From Solea solea (Eukaryota > Chordata > Actinopteri > Pleuronectiformes > Soleidae): DNA of 64,000 bases. The position numbers were made by a program, and so were the translations under genes. The notes under the pieces were generated by a model that searched no databases, had not been told where the DNA came from, and was given only the letters and a program-made list of their open reading frames with translations. The DNA lies in assembly GCF_958295425.1 (NCBI RefSeq), contig NC_081143.1:124001-188000 (forward strand), written 5' to 3'. Positions 46,686-59,867 of the stretch are shown piece by piece. Within the stretch, counting starts at the first letter, position 1. Every line of letters starts with the position of its first letter.

Positions 46686-46925
46686 GTTTTTGATGAAGTT
46701 TAAAATCCATAATTTGTATTAGTAGTGTATGATTTCACTTTCACTGAACTCAGTACCACTTATACTTCATATACTAGTAGTATGGAGTACTTTTACTGTA
46801 TATGTTTTGGAGGAATATAGGGTCAAAGTTCACTTTTTGCAACAAACAATAGGGTAACATTTTTTGATGAAGTATAAAATCCTTATTTTTTATCAGTACT
46901 TTATGATTTAACTTTCACTGGACGT
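46686..46925. repeat. Imperfect direct repeat, spacing about 173 bp
   Basis: TTTTTGATGAAGT.TAAAATCC followed by TTTATGATTxxACTTTCACTG occurs at about 46686-46745 and again at about 46859-46920, with moderate divergence. The second copy abuts the inverted B monomers. The spacing is close to the B period, but the sequence is not B. Confidence 0.55.
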
Positions 46926-47147
46926 ATTCAGCTGAGGTTAGGCTGTTTTCGGATTTTTTTCTTTTTTCTACTGTCCCATAATATAAACCTCACTAATGAA
47001 GTTAACATCATATAAGATATACTTCTGTACCCTCAGTGTTTGATTTTGCAATGATTTCACTGTTGGGATGTGTTTTTCTATTGGTGTCTGTTTGTGTGCG
47101 CATCCAGCCGAGATAAGGCTGTTTCGGATTTTTTTCTACTGTCCACA
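46926..47147 (-). repeat. B monomers in inverted orientation, about 1.3 copies
   Basis: Read on the minus strand this is B sequence: GACACCAATAGAAAAACACA, a run from TTTGATTTTGCAATG (as seen on plus), and the TATTATGGGACAGTAG block. It matches the subfamily of the pure array at 35633-39895 (CAGCCT.A.CTCAGCTG), not the cassette subfamily. It is the only inverted satellite I see in the window. Confidence 0.85.
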
Positions 47148-47243
47148 GTACTGTGCAAAGGTTTTAGGCAGTTGTGAAAAAAATGAATCAATCATCAATC
47201 AACAAAATGCAGTGAATAAACAAAAGAGAAATCTAAATCACCC
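47148..47243 (+). mobile_element. Fragment of a dispersed repeat
   Basis: CAGTACTGTGCAAAGGTTTT and AGGCAGTTGTGAAAAAAATG resemble the end of a repeat I have seen often in fish sequence. It sits between the inverted B monomers and the direct cassettes. Family not assigned. Confidence 0.4.
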
Positions 47244-49994
47244 TTTGTGAGGTTTATGTTATGGGACAGTAGAAAAATGAAAAAAATCCGAAAACAGCCG
47301 TATCCCTGCTGAATGCGCACAAAAACAGAGACAAATAGAAAAACACATCCAAACAGTGAAATCATTGCAAAATCAAACACTGAGGGTACATCAATATACC
47401 TTATAAGATGTTAACTTCATATTATAGGACGGTAGAAAAAAGATTAAAATACCCTCGATCAGCCTTAGTCCCTGATACACATACGGAAAAATCAGACTCC
47501 TGGCTTAATGCCTTTAGGAATTATTACAAAAAACACACCACAGCGGCTGACCTTTGACCTTTCCAAAGGTTGCACGGGTCTGAAACTCGGCACCCTGGAT
47601 CAGCCAGGAGTCCCTGATACACATACGGAGAAATCAGCATCCGGGCTCATTGCCTTTAGGAATTATTGAAGAAAAGACAGTTTCCCACCTTTCTTACGTT
47701 TGAATTTTACAGACTGTGTTTTTGGCAGTTTTTTTTGGCCAGGGGGAAAAAAGCCCGAAGTCCTGTGTCCAAAAACTGAAAATCAGGTCATGTCAGACTC
47801 TATACAGTCTTAGACTCTTTAACCAGAGTGGAAGTTTTGGAGGAACTACATTTCTACAGGTCGCAGGAGTGTGAATATTTCATATGTCGTTTGGGGTCCC
47901 AAGACGAGCGGAACGACGAGGGTACATTAGTATATCTTATAAGATGTTAACTTTATTTGTGAGGTTTATGTTATGGGACAGTAGAAAAATGAAAAAAAAA
48001 TCAGAAAACAGTCGTATTCCAGCATACTGCAAACAAAAACAGACACAAATAGAAAAACACATTCAAACAGTGAAATCATTGCAAAATCAAACACTGAAGG
48101 TATATAACTATATCTTATAAGATGTTAACTTTATTTGTGAGGTTTATGTTATGGGACAGTAGAAAATGAAAAAAAATCAGAAAACAGTCGTATTCCAGCT
48201 GAATGCTCACAAAAACAGACACAAATAGAAAAACACATCCAAACAGTGAAATCATTGCAAAATCAAACACTGAGGGTGCCGAAGAATATCTTATAAGATG
48301 TTAACTTTATTTGTGAGGTTTATGTTATGGGACAGTAGAAAAATGAAAAAAAATCAGAAAACAGTCGTATTCCAGCTGAATGCGCACAAAAACAGACAAA
48401 AATAGAAAAACACATTCAAACAGTGAAATCATTGCAAAATCAAACACTGAAGGTATATAACTATATCTTATGAGATGTTAACTTTATTTGTGAGGTTTAT
48501 GTTATGGGACAATAAAAAAATGAATAAAATCAGAAAACAGCCGTATCCCTGCTGAATGCACACAAAAACAGAGACAAATAGAAAAACACATCCAAACAGT
48601 GAAATCATTGCAAAATCAAACACTGAAGGTATATAACTATATCTTATAAGATTTTAACTTTATTTGTGAGGTTTATGTTATGGGACAGTAGAAAAATGAA
48701 AAAAATTGCGAAAACAGCCGTATCCCTGCTGAATGCGCACAAAAACAGAGACAAATAGAAAAACACATCCAAACAGTGAAATCATTGCAAAATCAAACAC
48801 TGAGGGTACATCAATATACCTTATAAGATGTTAACTTCATATTATAGGACGTTAGAAAAAAGATTAAAATACCCTCGATCAGCCTTAGTCCTTGATACAC
48901 ATACGGAAAAATCAGACTCCTGGCTTAATGCCTTTAGGAATTATTACAAAAAACACACCCGAACAGCTGACCAATGACCTTTTCCGAACGTTGCACAGGT
49001 GTGAAACTCGGCAACCGGGATAAGCTTTAGTCCCTGATACACATACGGAAAAATCAGACTCCTGACTCAATGTCTTTAGGAATTATTACAAAAAACACAC
49101 CACAGCGGCTGACCTTTGACCTTTCCAAAGGTTGCACGGGTCTGAAACTCGGCACCCTGGATCAGCCAGGAGTCCCTGATACACATACGGAGAAATCAGC
49201 ATCCGGGCTCATTGCCTTTAGGAATTACTGAAGAAAAGACAGTTTCCCACCTTTCTTACTTTTGAATTTTACAGACTGTGTTTTGGCAGTTTTTTTTGGC
49301 CAGGGGGAAAAAAGCCCAAAGTCCTGTGTCCAAAAACTGAAAATCAGGTCATGTCAGACTCTATACAGTCTTAGACTCTTTGGCCAGAGTGGAAGTTTTG
49401 GAGGAACTACATTTCTACAGGTCGCAAGAGTGTGAATATTTCATATGTCGTTTGGGGTCCCAAGACGAGCGGAACGACGAGGGTACATTAGTATATCTTA
49501 TAAGATGTTAACTTTATTTGTGAGGTTTATGTTATGGGACAGTAGAAAATGAAAAAAAATCAGAAAACAGTCGTATTCCAGCTGAATGCGCACAAAAACA
49601 GACACAAATAGAAAAACACATCCAAACAGTGAAATCATTGCAAAATCAAACACTGAAGGTATATAACTATATCTTATAAGATTTTAACTTTATTTGTGAG
49701 GTTTATGTTATGGGACAGTAGAAAAATGAAAAAAATTGCGAAAACAGCCGTATCCCTGCTGAATGCGCACAAAAACAGACACAAATAGAAAAACACATCC
49801 AAACAGTGAAATCATTATAAATTTAAACACTGAGGGTACATCAATATACCTTATAAGATGTGAACTTCATATTATAGGACAGTTGAAAAAAGATTAAAAT
49901 ACCCTCGATCAGCCTTAGTCCCTGATACACATACGGAAAAATCAGACTCCTGACTCAATGCCTTTAGGAATTATTACAAAAAACACACCTAAAC
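47244..49994 (+). repeat. Composite satellite region 4
   Basis: No gene. Direct cassettes resume: B to about 47455, A to 47669, C 47670-47933, B to about 48885, A to about 49230, C 49230-49495, B to about 49905, A to 49994. Junctions are the same as in the other cassettes. Confidence 0.85.
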
Positions 49995-50654
49995 ATCAGC
50001 GCAGACATCCCCCCCATTCTCCCCTGCACATCGGAGGAACAGCGGTGGAAGTGGTCTCCAGCTTCAGGTACCTGGAGTCTCCAGCTTCAGATACCTGGAG
50101 AAGGCTCTGCAGAGAGTGGTGAAAGCTGCACAGAGAACCGTGGGCAGCAGCCTCCCCACCATCACGGACATCTTCACCTCCAGATGCAGGAAAAGGGCCA
50201 CCTGCATCATGAGAGATCCCACTCACCCGGCACACACACTGTTCACCCCCCTCCCCTCAGGCAGGAGGCTAAGGAGCATCAAGAGCAGAACTACGAGACT
50301 GAGGAACAGCTTCTTCCCTGGAGCTGTCAGACTCCTGAACTCTCTGTAGCCCCCATAGCCCTGCTGCCCCCACCCCCCACGTACTGTACTTTGCACATGC
50401 CCCCAGTACCGTACACACCCTTGAACCAAATTCTTTTTTGCACAGCACCTTACCTCCAGAGATTTAAAGTTTTGATCTCTTTTAATTTATATTTTGTTAA
50501 GTTAAACTGTTGGTTCTTATTTCTTATTTTCTTATTCTTCTTATTGCTGGGCCGACCGGGTTCTGGAGAGACTGATTTTCGTTCTGACCTCATGTCTAAT
50601 GTGTGTTGGTATGACAATAAAGAAATCTTGAATCTTGAATCTTGAATCTTGAAT
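49995..50654 (+). mobile_element. L2-type LINE tail, internally deleted copy
   Basis: Inserted at the same A-monomer position as the copy at 24280 (CTAAAC at 49989-49994 and 50655-50660) and with the same 5' truncation point (ATCAG.GCAGACATCC). About 200 bp of coding sequence is replaced by a short duplicated stretch (CTCCAGCTTCAGATACCTGG). It retains AAGGCTCTGCAGAGAGTGGT, which the other copies lack, and keeps an AATAAA before the (TTGAATC)n tail. The end of the RT-type ORF (RVVKAAQRTVGSSLPTITDI to RLLNSL) remains readable to about 50349. Confidence 0.85.
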
Positions 50655-53600
50655 CTAAACGGCTGACCTTTGACCATTCCAAAGGTTACACAGGTCTGAA
50701 ACTCGGCACCCTAGATTAGCCTTAGTCCCTGATACACATACAGAAAAATCAGACTCCTGGCTCAATGCCTTTAGGAATTATTACAAAAAACACACCCGAA
50801 CGGCTGACCATTGACCTTTCCGAAGGTTGCACAGGTCTGAAACTCGGTGCCCTGGTCAGCCTTAGTCCCTGATACACACACGGAAAAATCAGACTCCTGG
50901 CTCAATGCCTATAGGAATTATTACAAAAAACACACCCGAACGGCTGACCTTTGACCTTTCCAAAGGTTGCACGGGTCTGAAACTCGGCACCCTGGATTAG
51001 CCTTAGTCCCTGATACACATACAGAAAAATCAGACTCCTGGCTTAATGCCTTTAGGAATTATTACAAAAAATACACCACAGTGGCTGACCTTTGACCTTT
51101 CCAAAGGTTGCACAGATCTGAAACTCAGCACCCTGGATCAGCCAGGAGTCCCTGATACACATACGGAGAAATCAGCATCTGGGCTCATTGCCTTTAGGAA
51201 TTATTGAAGAAAAGACAGTTTCCCACCTTTCTTACATTTGAATTTTACAGACTGTGTTTTTGGCAGTTTTTTTTGGCCAGGGGGAAAAAAGCCCAAAGTC
51301 CTGTGTCCAAAAACTGAAAATCAGGTCATGTCAGACTCTATACAGTCTTAGACTCTTTGGCCAGAGTGGAAGTTTTGGAGGAACTACATTTCTACAGGTC
51401 GAAGGAGTGTGAATATTTCATATGTCGTTTGGGGTCCCAAGACGAGCGGAACGACGAGGGTACATTAGTATATCTTATAAGATGTTAACTTTATTTGTGA
51501 GGTTTATGTTATGGGACAGTAGAAAAATGAAAAAAAAATCAGAAAACAGTCGTATTCCAGCTTACTGCACACAAAAACAGACAAAAATAGAAAAACACAT
51601 TCAAACAGTGAAATCATTGCAAAATCAAACACTGAAGGTATATAACTATATCTTATAAGATTTTAACTTTATTTGTGAGATTTATGTTATGGGACAGTAG
51701 AAAAATGAAAAAAAATCAGAAAACGGCCGTATCCCTGCTGAATGCACACAAAAACAGAGACAAATAGAAAAACACATCCAAACAGTGAAATCATTGCAAA
51801 ATCAAACACTGAAGGTATATAACTATATCTTATAAGATTTTAACTTTATTTGTGAGATTTATGTTATGGGACAGTAGAAAAATGAAAAAAATTGCGAAAA
51901 CAGCCGTATCCCTGCTGAATGCGCACAAAAACAGACACAAATAGAAAAACACATCCAAACAGTGAAATCATTATAAATTTAAACACTGAGGGTACATCAA
52001 TATACCTTATAAGATGTTAACTTCATATTATAGGACAGTAGAAAAAAGATTAAAATACCCTCGATCAGCCTTAGTCCCTGATACACATACGGAAAAATCA
52101 GACTCCTGGCTTAATGCCTTTAGGAATTATTACAAAAAACACACCTAAACGGCTGACCTTTGACCTTTCCAAAGGTTACACAGGTCTGAAACTCGGCACC
52201 CTGGATCACCCTTAGTCCCTGATACACATACGGAAAAATCAGACTCCTGGCTCAATGCCTTTAGGAATTATTACAAAAAACACACCCGAACGGCTGACCT
52301 TTGACCTTTCCAAAGCTTGCACGGGTCTGAAACTCGGCACCCTGGATAAGCCTTAGTCCCTGATACACATACGGAAAAATCAGACTCCTGGCTTAATGCC
52401 TTTAGGAATTATTACAAAAAACACACCCAAATGGCTGACCTTTGACCTTTCCAAAGGTTGCACGGGTCTTAAACTCGGCACCCTAGATACACATACGGAA
52501 AAATCAGACTCCTGGCTTAATGCCTTTAGGAATTATTACAAAAAACACACCCGAACGGCTGACCTTTGACCTTTCCAAAGGTTGCACGGGTCTGAAACTC
52601 GGCACCCTGGATTAGCCTTAGTCCCTGATACACATACAGAAAAATCAGACTCCTGGCTAAATGCCTTTAGGAATTATTACAAAAAACACACCCGAACGGC
52701 TGACCATTGACCTTTCCGAAAGTTGCACAGGTCTGAAACTCGGCAACCGGGATAAGCTTTAGTCCCTGATACACATACGGAAAAATCAGACTCCTGACTC
52801 AATGCCTTTAGGAATTATTACAAAAAATACACCACAGTGGCTGACCTTTGACCTTTCCAAAGGTTGCACAGATCTGAAACTCAGCACCCTGGATCAGCCA
52901 GGAGTCCCTGATACACATACGGAGAAATCAGCATCCGGGCTCATTGCCTTTAGGAATTATTGAAGAAAAGACAGTTTCCCACCTTTCTTACTTTTGAATT
53001 TTACAGACTGTGTTTTGGCAGTTTTTTTTGGCCAGGGGGAAAAAAGCGCAAAGTCCTGTGTCCAAAAACTGAAAATCAGGTCATGTCAGACTCTATACAG
53101 TCTTAGACTCTTTGGCCAGAGTGGAAGTTTTGGAGGAACTACATTTCTACAGGTCGCAGGGGTGTGAATATTTCATATGTCGTTTGGGGTCCCAAGACGA
53201 GCGGAACGACGAGGGTACATTAGTATATCTTATAAGATGTTAACTTTATTTGTGAGGTTTATGTTATGGGACAGTAGAAAATGAAAAAAAATCAGAAAAC
53301 AGTCGTATTCCAGCTGAATGCGCACAAAAACAGACACAAATAGAAAAACACATTTAAACAGTGAAATCATTGCAAAATCAAACACTGAGGGAACCGAAGA
53401 ATATCTTATAAGATGTTAACTTTATTTGTGAGGTTTATGTTATGGGACAGTAGAAAAATGAAAAAAAAATCAGAAAACAGTCGTATTCCAGCTTACTGCA
53501 AACAAAAACAGACAAAAATAGAAAAACACATTCAAACAGTGAAATCATTGCAAAATCAAACACTGAAGGTATATAACTATATCTTATAAGATTTTAACTT

Positions 53601-54291
53601 TATTTGTGAGATTTATGTTATGGGACAGTAGAAAAATGAAAAAAATTGCGAAAACAGCCGTATCCCTGCTGAATGCGCACAAAAACAGACACAAATAGAA
53701 AAACACATCCAAACAGTGAAATCATTATAAATTTAAACACTGAGGGTACATCAATATACCTTATAAGATGTTAACTTCATATTATAGGACAGTAGAAAAA
53801 AGATTAAAATACCCTCGATCAGCCTTAGTCCCTGATACACATACGGAAAAATCAGACTCCTGGCTTAATGCCTTTAGGAATTATTACAAAAAACACACCC
53901 AAATGGCTGACCTTTGACCTTTCCAAAGGTTGCACGGGTCTTAAACTCGGCACCCTAGATACACATACGGAAAAATCAGACTCCTGGCTTAATGCCTTTA
54001 GGAATTATTACAAAAAACACACCCGAACGGCTGACCATTGACCTTTCCGAAGGTTGCACAGGTCTGAAACTCGGCACCCTGGTCAGCCTTAGTCCCTGAT
54101 ACACACACGGAAAAATCAGACTCCTGGCTCAATGCCTATAGGAATTATTACAAAAAACACACCCGAACGGCTAACCATTGACCTTTTCCGAAAGTTGCAC
54201 AGGTCTGAAACTCGGCAACCGGGATAAGCTTTAGTCCCTGATACACATACGGAAAAATCAGACTCCTGACTCAATGCCTTTAGGAATTATT
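50655..54291 (+). repeat. Composite satellite region 5
   Basis: No gene. A to about 51205, C 51206-51470, B to about 52060, A to about 52962, C 52963-53227, B to about 53805, A to 54291. C-to-C spacing of about 1,757 bp, then about 1,473 bp. The last unit belongs to the same higher-order type as 19935-24279. Confidence 0.85.
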
Positions 54292-57200
54292 ACAAAAAAT
54301 ACACCACAGTGGCTGACCTTTGACCTTTCCAAAGGTTGCACAGATCTGAAACTCAGCACCCTGGATCAGCCAGGAGTCCCTGATACACATACGGAGAAAT
54401 CAGCATCTGGGCTCATTGCCTTTAGGAATTATTGAAGAAAAGACAGTTTCCCACCTTTCTTACGTTTGAATTTTACAGACTGTGTTTTTGGCAGTTTTTT
54501 TTGGCCAGGGGGAAAAAAGCCCAAAGTCCTGTGTCCAAAAACTGAAAATCAGGTCATGTCAGACTCTATACAGTCTTAGACTCTTTGGCCAGAGTGGAAG
54601 TTTTGGAGGAACTACATTTCTACAGGTCGCAGGAGTGTGAATATTTCATATGTCGTTTGGGGTCCCAAGACGAGCGGAGCGACGAGGGTACATTAGTATA
54701 TCTTATAAGATGTTAACTTTATTTGTGAGGTTTATGTTATGGGACAGTAGAAAATGAAAAAAAATCAGAAAACAGTCGTATTCCAGCTGAATGCGCACAA
54801 AAACAGACACAAATAGAAAAACACATCCAAACAGTGAAATCATTGCAAAATCAAACACTGAGGGAACCGAAGAATATCTTATAAGATGTTAACTTTATTT
54901 GTGAGGTTTATGTTATGGGACAGTAGAAAAATGAAAAAAAAATCAGAAAACAGTCGTATTCCAGCTTACTGCAAACAAAAACAGACAAAAATAGAAAAAC
55001 ACATTCAAACAGTGAAATCATTGCAAAATCAAACACTGAAGGTATATAACTATATCTTATAAGATTTTAACTTTATTTGTGAGATTTATGTTATGGGACA
55101 GTAGAAAAATGAAAAAAATTGCGAAAACAGCCGTATCCCTGCTGAATGCGCACAAAAACAGACACAAATAGAAAAACACATCCAAACAGTGAAATCATTA
55201 TAAATTTAAACACTGAGGGTACATCAATATACCTTATAAGATGTTAACTTCATATTATAGGACAGTAGAAAAAAGATTAAAATACCCTCGATCAGCCTTA
55301 GTCCCTGATACACATACGTAAAAATCAGACTCCTGGCTTAATGCCTTTAGGAATTATTACAAAAAACACACCCAAATGGCTGACCTTTGACCTTTCCAAA
55401 GGTTGCACGGGTCTTAAACTCGGCACCCTAGATACACATACGGAAAAATCAGACTCCTGGCTTAATGCCTTTAGGAATTATTACAAAAAACACACCCGAA
55501 CGGCTGACCTTTGACCTTTCCAAAGGTTGCACGGGTCTGAAACTCGGCACCCTGGATTAGCCTTAGTCCCTGATACACATACAGAAAAATCAGACTCCTG
55601 GCTTAATGCCTTTAGGAATTATTACAAAAAACACACCCGAACGGCTAACCATTGACCTTTTCCGAAAGTTGCACAGGTCTGAAACTCGGCAACCGGGATA
55701 AGCTTTAGTCCCTGATACACATACGGAAAAATCAGACTCCTGACTCAATGCCTTTAGGAATTATTACAAAAAATACACCACAGTGGCTGACCTTTGACCT
55801 TTCCAAAGGTTGCACAGATCTGAAACTCAGCACCCTGGATCAGCCAGGAGTCCCTGATACACATACGGAGAAATCCGCATCCGGGCTCATTGCCTTTAGG
55901 AATTATTGAAGAAAAGAGAGTTTCCCACCTTTCTTACGTTTGAATTTTACAGACTGTGTTTTTGGCAGTTTTTTTTGCCCAGGGGGAAAAAAGCCCAAAG
56001 TCCTGTGTCCAAAAACTGAAAATCAGGTCATGTCAGACTCTATACAGTCTTAGACTCTTTGGCCAGAGTGGAAGTTTTGGAGGAACTACATTTCTACAGG
56101 TCGCAGGAGTGTGAATATTTCATAAGTCGTTTGGGGTCCCAAGACGAGCGGAACGACGAGGGTACATTAGTATATCTTATAAGATGTTAACTTTATTTGT
56201 GAGGTTTATGTTATGGGACAGTAGAAAATGAAAAAAAATCAGAAAACAGTCGTATTCCAGCTGAATGCGCACAAAAACAGACACAAATAGAAAAACACAT
56301 CCAAACAGTGAAATCATTGCAAAATCAAACACTGAGGGAACCGAAGAATATCTTATAAGATGTTAACTTTATTTGTGAGGTTTATGTTATGGGACAGTAG
56401 AAAAATGAAAAAAAAATCAGAAAACAGTCGTATTCCAGCTTACTGCAAACAAAAACAGACAAAAATAGAAAAACACATTCAAACAGTGAAATCATTGCAA
56501 AATCAAACACTGAAGGTATATAACTATATCTTATAAGATTTTAACTTTATTTGTGAGATTTATGTTATGGGACAGTAGAAAAATGAAAAAAATTGCGAAA
56601 ACAGCCGTATCCCTGCTGAATGCGCACAAAAACAGACACAAATAGAAAAACACATCCAAACAGTGAAATCATTATAAATTTAAACACTGAGGGTACATCA
56701 ATACACCTTATAAGATGTTAACTTCATATTATAGGACAGTAGAAAAAAGATTAAAATACCCTCGATCAGCCTTAGTCCCTGATACACATACGGAAAAATC
56801 AGACTCCTGGCTTAATGCCTTTAGGAATTATTACAAAAAACACACCCAAATGGCTGACCTTTGACCTTTCCAAAGGTTGCACGGGTCTGAAACTCGGCAC
56901 CCTAGATACACATACGGAAAAATCAGACTCCTGGCTTAATGCCTTTAGGAATTATTACAAAAAACACACCCGAACGGCTGACCTTTGACCTTTCCAAAGG
57001 TTGCACGGGTCTGAAACTCGGCACCCTGGATTAGCCTTAGTCCCTGATACACATACAGAAAAATCAGACTCCTGGCTTAATGCCTTTAGGAATTATTACA
57101 AAAAACACACCCGAACGGCTTACCATTGACCTTTTCCGAAAGTTGCACAGGTCTGAAACTCGGCAACCGGGATAAGCTTTAGTCCCTGATACACATACGG

Positions 57201-58780
57201 AAAAATCAGACTCCTGACTCAATGCCTTTAGGAATTATTACAAAAAATACACCACAGTGGCTGACCTTTGACCTTTCCAAAGGTTGCACAGATCTGAAAC
57301 TCAGCACCCTGGATCAGCCAGGAGTCCCTGATACACATACGGAGAAATCCGCATCCGGGCTCATTGCCTTTAGGAATTATTGAAGAAAAGAGAGTTTCCC
57401 ACCTTTCTTACGTTTGAATTTTACAGACTGTGTTTTTGGCAGTTTTTTTTGGCCAGGGGGAAAAAAGCCCAAAGTCCTGTGTCCAAAAACTGAAAATCAG
57501 GTCATGTCAGACTCTATACAGTCTTAGACTCTTTGGCCAGACTCCTGGCTTAATGCCTTTAGGAATTATTACAAAAAACACACCCGAACGGCTGACCTTT
57601 GACCTTTCCAAAGGTTGCACGGGTCTGAAACTCGGCACCCTGGATTAGCCTTAGTCCCTGATACACATACAGAAAAATCAGACTCCTGGCTTAATGCCTT
57701 TAGGAATTATTACAAAAAACACACCCGAACGGCTAACCATTGACCTTTTCCGAAAGTTGCACAGGTCTGAAACTCGGCAACCGGGATAAGCTTTAGTCCC
57801 TGATACACATACGGAGAAATCAGCATCCGGGCTCATTGCCTTTAGGAATTATTGAAGAAAAGACAGTTTCCCACCTTTCTTACGTTTGAATTTTACAGAC
57901 TGTGTTTTTGGCAGTTTTTTTTGGCCAGGGGGAAAAAAGCCCACAGTCCTGTGTCCAAAAACTGAAGACTCTATACAGTCTTAGACTCTTTGGCCAGAGT
58001 GGAAGTTTTGGAGGGATTACATTTCTACAGGTCGCAGGAGTGTGAATATTTCATATGTCGTTTGGGGTCCCAAGACGAGCGGAACGACGAGGGTACTTAG
58101 TATATCTTATAAGATGTTAACTTTATTTGTGAGGTTTATGTTATGGGACAGTAGAAAAATGAAAAAAAATCAGAAAACAGTCGTATTCCAGCTGAATGCG
58201 CACAAAAACAGACAAAAATAGAAAAACACATTCAAACAGTGAAATCATTGCAAAATCAAACACTGAAGGTATATAACAATATCTTATAAGATGTTAACTT
58301 TATTTCTGAGGTTTATGTTATGGGACAGTAGAAAAATGAAAAAAAATCAGAAAACAGTCGTATTCCAGCTGAATGCGCACAAAAACAGACAAAAATAGAA
58401 AAACACATTCAAACAGTGAAATCATTGCAAAATCAAACACTGAAGGTATATAACTATATCTTATGAGATGTTAACTTTATTTGTGAGGTTTATGTTATGG
58501 GACAATAAAAAAATGAATAAAATCAGAAAACAGCCGTATCCCTGCTGAATGCACACAAAAACAGAGACAAATAGAAAAACACATCCAAACAGTGAAATCA
58601 TTATAAATTCAAACACTGAGGGTACATCAATATACCTTATAAGATGTTAACTTCATATTATAGGACAGTAGAAAAAAGATTAAAATACCCTCGATCAGCC
58701 TTAGTCCCTGATACACATACGGAAAAATCAGACTCCTGGCTTAATGCCTTTAGGAATTATTACAAAAAACACACCTAAAC

Positions 58781-59601
58781 ATCAGAGCAGACATCCCCCC
58801 CATTCTCCCCTGCACATCGGAGGAACAGCGGTGGAAGTGGTCTCCAGCTTCAGGTACCTGGGCGTGCATCTCAAGGACGACCTCACCTGGAGCAGCAACA
58901 CTTCCAGCCTGGTCCGGAAGGCACACCAGCGCCTCTACTTCCTCAGGAGGCTGAGACGCGCTGGACTAGGAAGGTCAGCCCTTATCACCTTCTACAGATG
59001 TGTAGTGGAGAGTGTCCTGTGCTCCTGCATCACTGTGTGGCACGGCAGCTGCTCTGCAGCAGAGTGGTGAAAGCTGCACAGAGAACCGTGGGCAGCAGCC
59101 TCCCCACCATCACGGACATCTTCACCTCCAGATGCAGGAAAAGGGCTACCTGCATCATGAGAGATCCCACTCACCCGGCACACACACTGTTCACCCCCTT
59201 CCCCTCAGGCAGGAGGCTACGGAGCATCAAGAGCAGCACTACGAGACTGAGGAACAGCTTCTTCCCTGGAGCTGTCAGACTCCTTAACTCTCTGTAACCC
59301 CATAGCCCTGCTGCCCCCACCCCCCACGTACTGTACTTTGCACATGCCCCCAGTACCGTACACACCCTTGCACCAAATTCTTTTTTGCACAGCACCTTAC
59401 CTCCAGAGGTTTAAAGTTTTGATCTCTTTTAATTTATATTTTGTTAAGTTAAACTGTTGGTTCTTATTTCTTATTTTCTTATTCTTCTTATTGCTGGGCC
59501 GACCGGGTTCTGGAGAGACTGATTTTCGTTCTGACCTCATGTCTAATGTGTGTTAGTATGACAATGAAGAAATCTTGAATCTTGAATCTTGAATCTTGAA
59601 T
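58781..59601 (+). mobile_element. L2-type LINE tail, duplicated copy
   Basis: Equivalent to 24280-25100, with the same frameshift-causing deletion and (TTGAATC)n tail. The RT-type pseudogene occupies 58781-59297. It arose by the segmental duplication, not by a new insertion. Confidence 0.85.
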
Positions 59602-59867
59602 CTAAACGGCTGACCTTTGACCTTTCCGAAGGTTACACAGGTCTGAAACTCGGCACCCTAGATTAGCCTTAGTCCCTGATACACATACGGAAAAATCAGA
59701 CTCCTGACTCAATGCCTTTAGGAATTATTACAAAAAACACACCCAAACGGCTGACCATTGACCTTTCCGAAGGTTACACAGGTCTGAAACTCTGCATCCG
59801 GGATAAGCCTAAATCCCTGATACACATACGGAAAAATCAGACTCCTGGCTCAATGCCTTTAGGAATT
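59602..59867 (+). repeat. A monomers before the duplicated L1
   Basis: About two A units, equivalent to 25101-25366. Confidence 0.85.
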
